The position numbers and the translations under genes are program-made. 14,977 nucleotides of DNA, taken from JBAXQQ01 sp037131695 (GTDB taxonomy: Bacteria > Armatimonadota > Hebobacteria > CAIYQO01). Under the pieces are notes generated by a model. The model was not told where the DNA came from and searched no databases. It worked only from the letters and a program-made list of their open reading frames with translations. Location of the stretch: NCBI GenBank assembly GCA_964638715.1, contig CAZWZF010000082.1, positions 1 through 14,977 of the forward strand. Direction: 5' to 3'. This document shows positions 12,594 through 14,977 of the stretch, piece after piece. Numbering within the stretch: position 1 is the stretch's first letter; every line of letters begins with the position of its first letter.

Positions 12594-13517
12594 TTAAATA
12601 TTCCACTCACAAAATGATTCATACCGTACTTTGCCGACTTGCTGCCGTCCCAAAAAATGTCCGTATTCCCAGGTAATCGTTCGCTCAACATACGATTTCC
12701 CAGCTTCATATTGGCGGTTTATTCTATCGATATCACCTGGTGAAGGCCAGGGCGACGCGAATGTCTCAACATTATTCCAAAATTCAATACCATGTTTTTT
12801 ATAAACCGGCGCCAACGCGGCATAATATGGCGGTATATCTTCTGGATGCAAGTCACGGCGCGGGTAACACCCCACACCATCCTGCATTGCCAGAACATCA
12901 AACATCGGACGATCGAGAAATGTATCCCACCAGGCGGCTAATTCCGCGGGTGGCAGCGATTTTGAAAAGAACGGTGATACTAATACCGACAACTGAGTTT
13001 CTTCATGAACTGCTTTATAAATGCCATGCAGACAATTCCGTAGCGTTTCATACCTGTCAGGTGTATCAAGATTATCGCGGTCTGGTTCGTTAGAGACATA
13101 CCACCCGGCAAGCGCCGGATGTTTACTATACTGCTGCCACAATTCGCGATAAATGACAGTATTTATTGCTAAATCCCGACGCATCATGCGGGTAAAATCC
13201 CAATTCCTGTCCCAAAAGGCAAGGTTAAGATGCCCCCCCAACCATACCTTAATACCATTTTCCGCCGCAGCATTCATAATGCGTTCTGTGTGGTCGGCAG
13301 ACTCCCATTCCTGAAATAGTTCAGAATGATAATGCGTTCGTCCCAACTCCATTATACGAGCAATAATAACATCAGTAATTCCCGCATTTGCCATATCACC
13401 GAGTTCATTGTTCCAAAAATCTGGCAGCAGCATTTTATCTGGATATCTCGGTACAGGAGTACCAAACTCAACACCAAAATCTATAAAAGTGCCGGTTATT
13501 CGAGCATTTTTTATCAT
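12594..13517 (-). CDS. DUF4434-type putative glycoside hydrolase (clan GH-A-like TIM barrel)
   Basis: The 307-residue cytoplasmic protein begins ITGTFIDFG with a long first helix (WNNELGDMANAGITDVIIARI), as in DUF4434 proteins. Two glutamates sit where clan GH-A enzymes carry their catalytic pair: Glu144 in WYVSNEPD after one strand and Glu251 in EFWNNVETF after a later strand. Other barrel strands are visible at KVWLGGHLNL (90-99) and FDVLAMQDGVG (206-216). The whole protein is a single barrel, consistent with family length. Specific activity is unknown. It starts in an ATGA overlap with the preceding GH27 gene and has only a weak upstream AAGG site, so it is probably translationally coupled. 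The next gene downstream has its own promoter. Confidence 0.7.
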   Translation of the reverse strand: MIKNARITGTFIDFGVEFGTPVPRYPDKMLLPDFWNNELGDMANAGITDVIIARIMELGRTHYHSELFQEWESADHTERIMNAAAENGIKVWLGGHLNLAFWDRNWDFTRMMRRDLAINTVIYRELWQQYSKHPALAGWYVSNEPDRDNLDTPDRYETLRNCLHGIYKAVHEETQLSVLVSPFFSKSLPPAELAAWWDTFLDRPMFDVLAMQDGVGCYPRRDLHPEDIPPYYAALAPVYKKHGIEFWNNVETFASPWPSPGDIDRINRQYEAGKSYVERTITWEYGHFLGRQQVGKVRYESFCEWNI

Positions 13518-14836
13518 CTTTTACTATACCTTACAAATAAAACTTCATCCGGCGGCAATGTCATTGTCAATGGTTGTTGAAAATTGCCTAAATCAGCTTT
13601 TTTCCAGATATCATACAATCGGCTATATGGTGAAATCCCCAGCATTTCAGCATCAATATTAATATCACGCGGATTATCACCGTCACGGTTGAATACACAA
13701 AACCATCCTGAATCCGGTTTTGAAAAATGCTTTGTCAGCCATGTACTTGTCCAATCAGTATAGGCAATAAGTTTGCCAGTGACTCCATTCTGATTGCATT
13801 CAAGCATATCACAATCAGTTAGCAGTTTGAATGAATAATCATCTGTTCCTGGCAAATTGCCTCCCATAAAAAGTGGCGATGCTGCCATAGCCCGCATAGT
13901 CATAAATGTTCGTTTTTGCGGTTCATTTAATCCACTCATCCGATGAGAACCTTTGCCATTCATCAAAATATGCCCTACATGTTCTCCTTTTGCTGGATTC
14001 CAAACCTGCAACTCGCCAAAGGGAATCATGTCCATGTCCAGCCAGCATCCCTGTGGTAATTTATCTATTAATGGAAGAAACATCTCCCAACGTTCAAATA
14101 CCCAGCGAAAATCCTCGCGGTCGTCCCAAATGTCGCCACTGGTGCGGATCATATTGGCCTTGAAGTAAATAGACCAACCGTCGGGGTTGTGCCCGTTGCC
14201 AGGCGACAGGCTCAACACGATATCGCGGGGACATTTTTCTATGGCAGCCACCACAGCGTCAACCTCAGGCGGCGATGGCACGATATCATCGTACTTGATG
14301 AAGTCCACACCCCAACTGGCCAGCAGTTCGATGATGCTATCATAGTACGCCTGAGCGCCAGACTTGCGCATGTCCACCCCAAAGTTGTCCGGACACCAGT
14401 TGCATGTGTCTGCGGTGTTTGCGATATCCCTGGCATGAAAATTCGTACCATAAATCAGCGTATTTTCCTCAATTGCTGCACGTGGAATACCACGCATCAT
14501 GTGAATACCAAACTTCACACCAACGGCATGACAGGCATCTGCAACAACTTTAATGCCATTTGGAAAAAAGTTTTTTGCCGGTATTGGACGACTATATTCA
14601 TCAAATAAAACAGTATATCCATCATCTTTGCCAGGGAACTCACGGTAATCCATATCATAATTTCTATACCAACCAGCATCAACAACAAAATATTCATAAC
14701 CATGCGGCTTTAATCGTTCTACAAAAACATTCAGGTTTTGCAATAAACGTTCTTCATTAACAAAACAGCCAAAACTATCGTAACTGTTCCATCCCATTGG
14801 CGGGTTGGGGGTGAGATTGTGCATATTTTTACTCAT
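13514..14836 (-). CDS. GH27-family alpha-galactosidase-type enzyme
   Basis: This 440-residue cytoplasmic glycosidase shows the GH27 hallmarks. PPMGWNSYDSFG (12-23) opens the barrel, and VVDAGWY (51-57) and KFGIHMMRGIPR (108-119) follow. The catalytic nucleophile is Asp183 in VDFIKYDD and the acid/base is Asp235 in IRTSGDIWDD, aligning with Asp170 and Asp231 of human alpha-galactosidase A. MAASPLFMGGNLP (333-345) and the all-beta C-terminal domain complete the fold. There is no signal peptide, so oligosaccharides must be imported first. An AAGGA site lies 5 to 6 bases before the ATG, inside the end of the upstream gene, and start and stop overlap as ATGA. GH27 also includes beta-L-arabinopyranosidase and related activities, so alpha-galactosidase is the best but not the only reading. 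Confidence 0.85.
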   Translation of the reverse strand: MSKNMHNLTPNPPMGWNSYDSFGCFVNEERLLQNLNVFVERLKPHGYEYFVVDAGWYRNYDMDYREFPGKDDGYTVLFDEYSRPIPAKNFFPNGIKVVADACHAVGVKFGIHMMRGIPRAAIEENTLIYGTNFHARDIANTADTCNWCPDNFGVDMRKSGAQAYYDSIIELLASWGVDFIKYDDIVPSPPEVDAVVAAIEKCPRDIVLSLSPGNGHNPDGWSIYFKANMIRTSGDIWDDREDFRWVFERWEMFLPLIDKLPQGCWLDMDMIPFGELQVWNPAKGEHVGHILMNGKGSHRMSGLNEPQKRTFMTMRAMAASPLFMGGNLPGTDDYSFKLLTDCDMLECNQNGVTGKLIAYTDWTSTWLTKHFSKPDSGWFCVFNRDGDNPRDINIDAEMLGISPYSRLYDIWKKADLGNFQQPLTMTLPPDEVLFVRYSKR

Positions 14837-14977
14837 ACATTTCCTTCTTTTAAACCCGTAAAAGGTTTACCAAACTGTGCTTTAAAATATTTATTATCAA
14901 ATAACGGGTAATTCTTAGTTGAAATATCACAGTCATCCCATATCACCTGAGAACACATAGTTTTCAGGTGATTTTCT
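14833..14977 (-). CDS. C-terminal end of an unidentified gene (partial)
   Basis: An open frame enters from the right edge and ends at TGA (14835-14833), overlapping the GH27 start as ATGA. The visible 47 residues include QVIWDDCDISTKNYPLFDN and KYFKAQFGKPFTGLKEGNV. The coding nature is supported by the overlap and by the GH27 ribosome-binding site lying within its last codons. No family is recognised from this tail. It is the most upstream visible member of the GH27/DUF4434-type operon. Confidence 0.6.
   Translation of the reverse strand, partial: ENHLKTMCSQVIWDDCDISTKNYPLFDNKYFKAQFGKPFTGLKEGNV
14942..14972. repeat. 9-bp perfect inverted repeat near the right edge
   Basis: ATCACCTGA (14942-14950) and TCAGGTGAT (14964-14972) are exact complements with a 13-base spacer, inside the partial reading frame. 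It could be an RNA hairpin or an internal site; no function can be assigned. Confidence 0.5.

Overview
The window looks like a carbohydrate-utilisation region from a bacterium of the PVC group, most likely Lentisphaerota, Kiritimatiellota or a neighbouring Verrucomicrobiota lineage. This is inferred from gene content: divergent glycoside hydrolases, a uroporphyrinogen-decarboxylase-like gene beside them, a very large secreted protein of unrecognised family, and intergenic regions full of dispersed palindromic and short tandem repeats. No rRNA, tRNA or other taxonomic marker is present. Every host gene lies on the minus strand; only an insertion sequence reads on the plus strand.

Right to left, in the direction of transcription: (1) 14977-12594 holds the end of an unidentified gene, a GH27-type alpha-galactosidase and a DUF4434-type putative glycosidase, joined by two ATGA stop/start overlaps. 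(2) 12593-12347 is a regulatory region with a 100-bp array of CG dinucleotides spaced exactly 10 bp apart, a near-consensus sigma-70 promoter, and a perfect palindrome GGAACGTTCC at the predicted transcription start. (3) 12346-4772 is the operon served by that promoter: a 1178-residue secreted protein, a secreted SGNH/GDSL esterase with a C-terminal carbohydrate-binding-like domain, and a cytoplasmic GH42-like beta-galactosidase-type enzyme. (4) 4771-2834 is a disturbed segment: tandem 7-mers, REP-like hairpins, an IS1634-family insertion sequence with intact ends but a shortened and frameshifted transposase, and a probable polysaccharide deacetylase remnant cut off at the IS end. (5) 2833-122 holds an alpha/beta hydrolase with its own promoter and almost no 5' leader, a uroporphyrinogen-decarboxylase-like protein, and a small membrane-anchored beta-sandwich protein, separated by repeat-filled gaps.

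Taken together, the two secreted proteins could debranch or deacetylate an extracellular polysaccharide, and the cytoplasmic GH27, DUF4434-type and GH42-like enzymes could finish imported galactose-containing oligosaccharides. The operator-like palindrome at +1 would fit a LacI-family repressor responding to a sugar. No transporter, SusC/SusD pair or regulator gene is visible here. The substrate is not determined by the sequence. The most noteworthy items are the 1178-residue protein, the decamer-phased upstream array with its promoter and operator, and the density of different repeat families.
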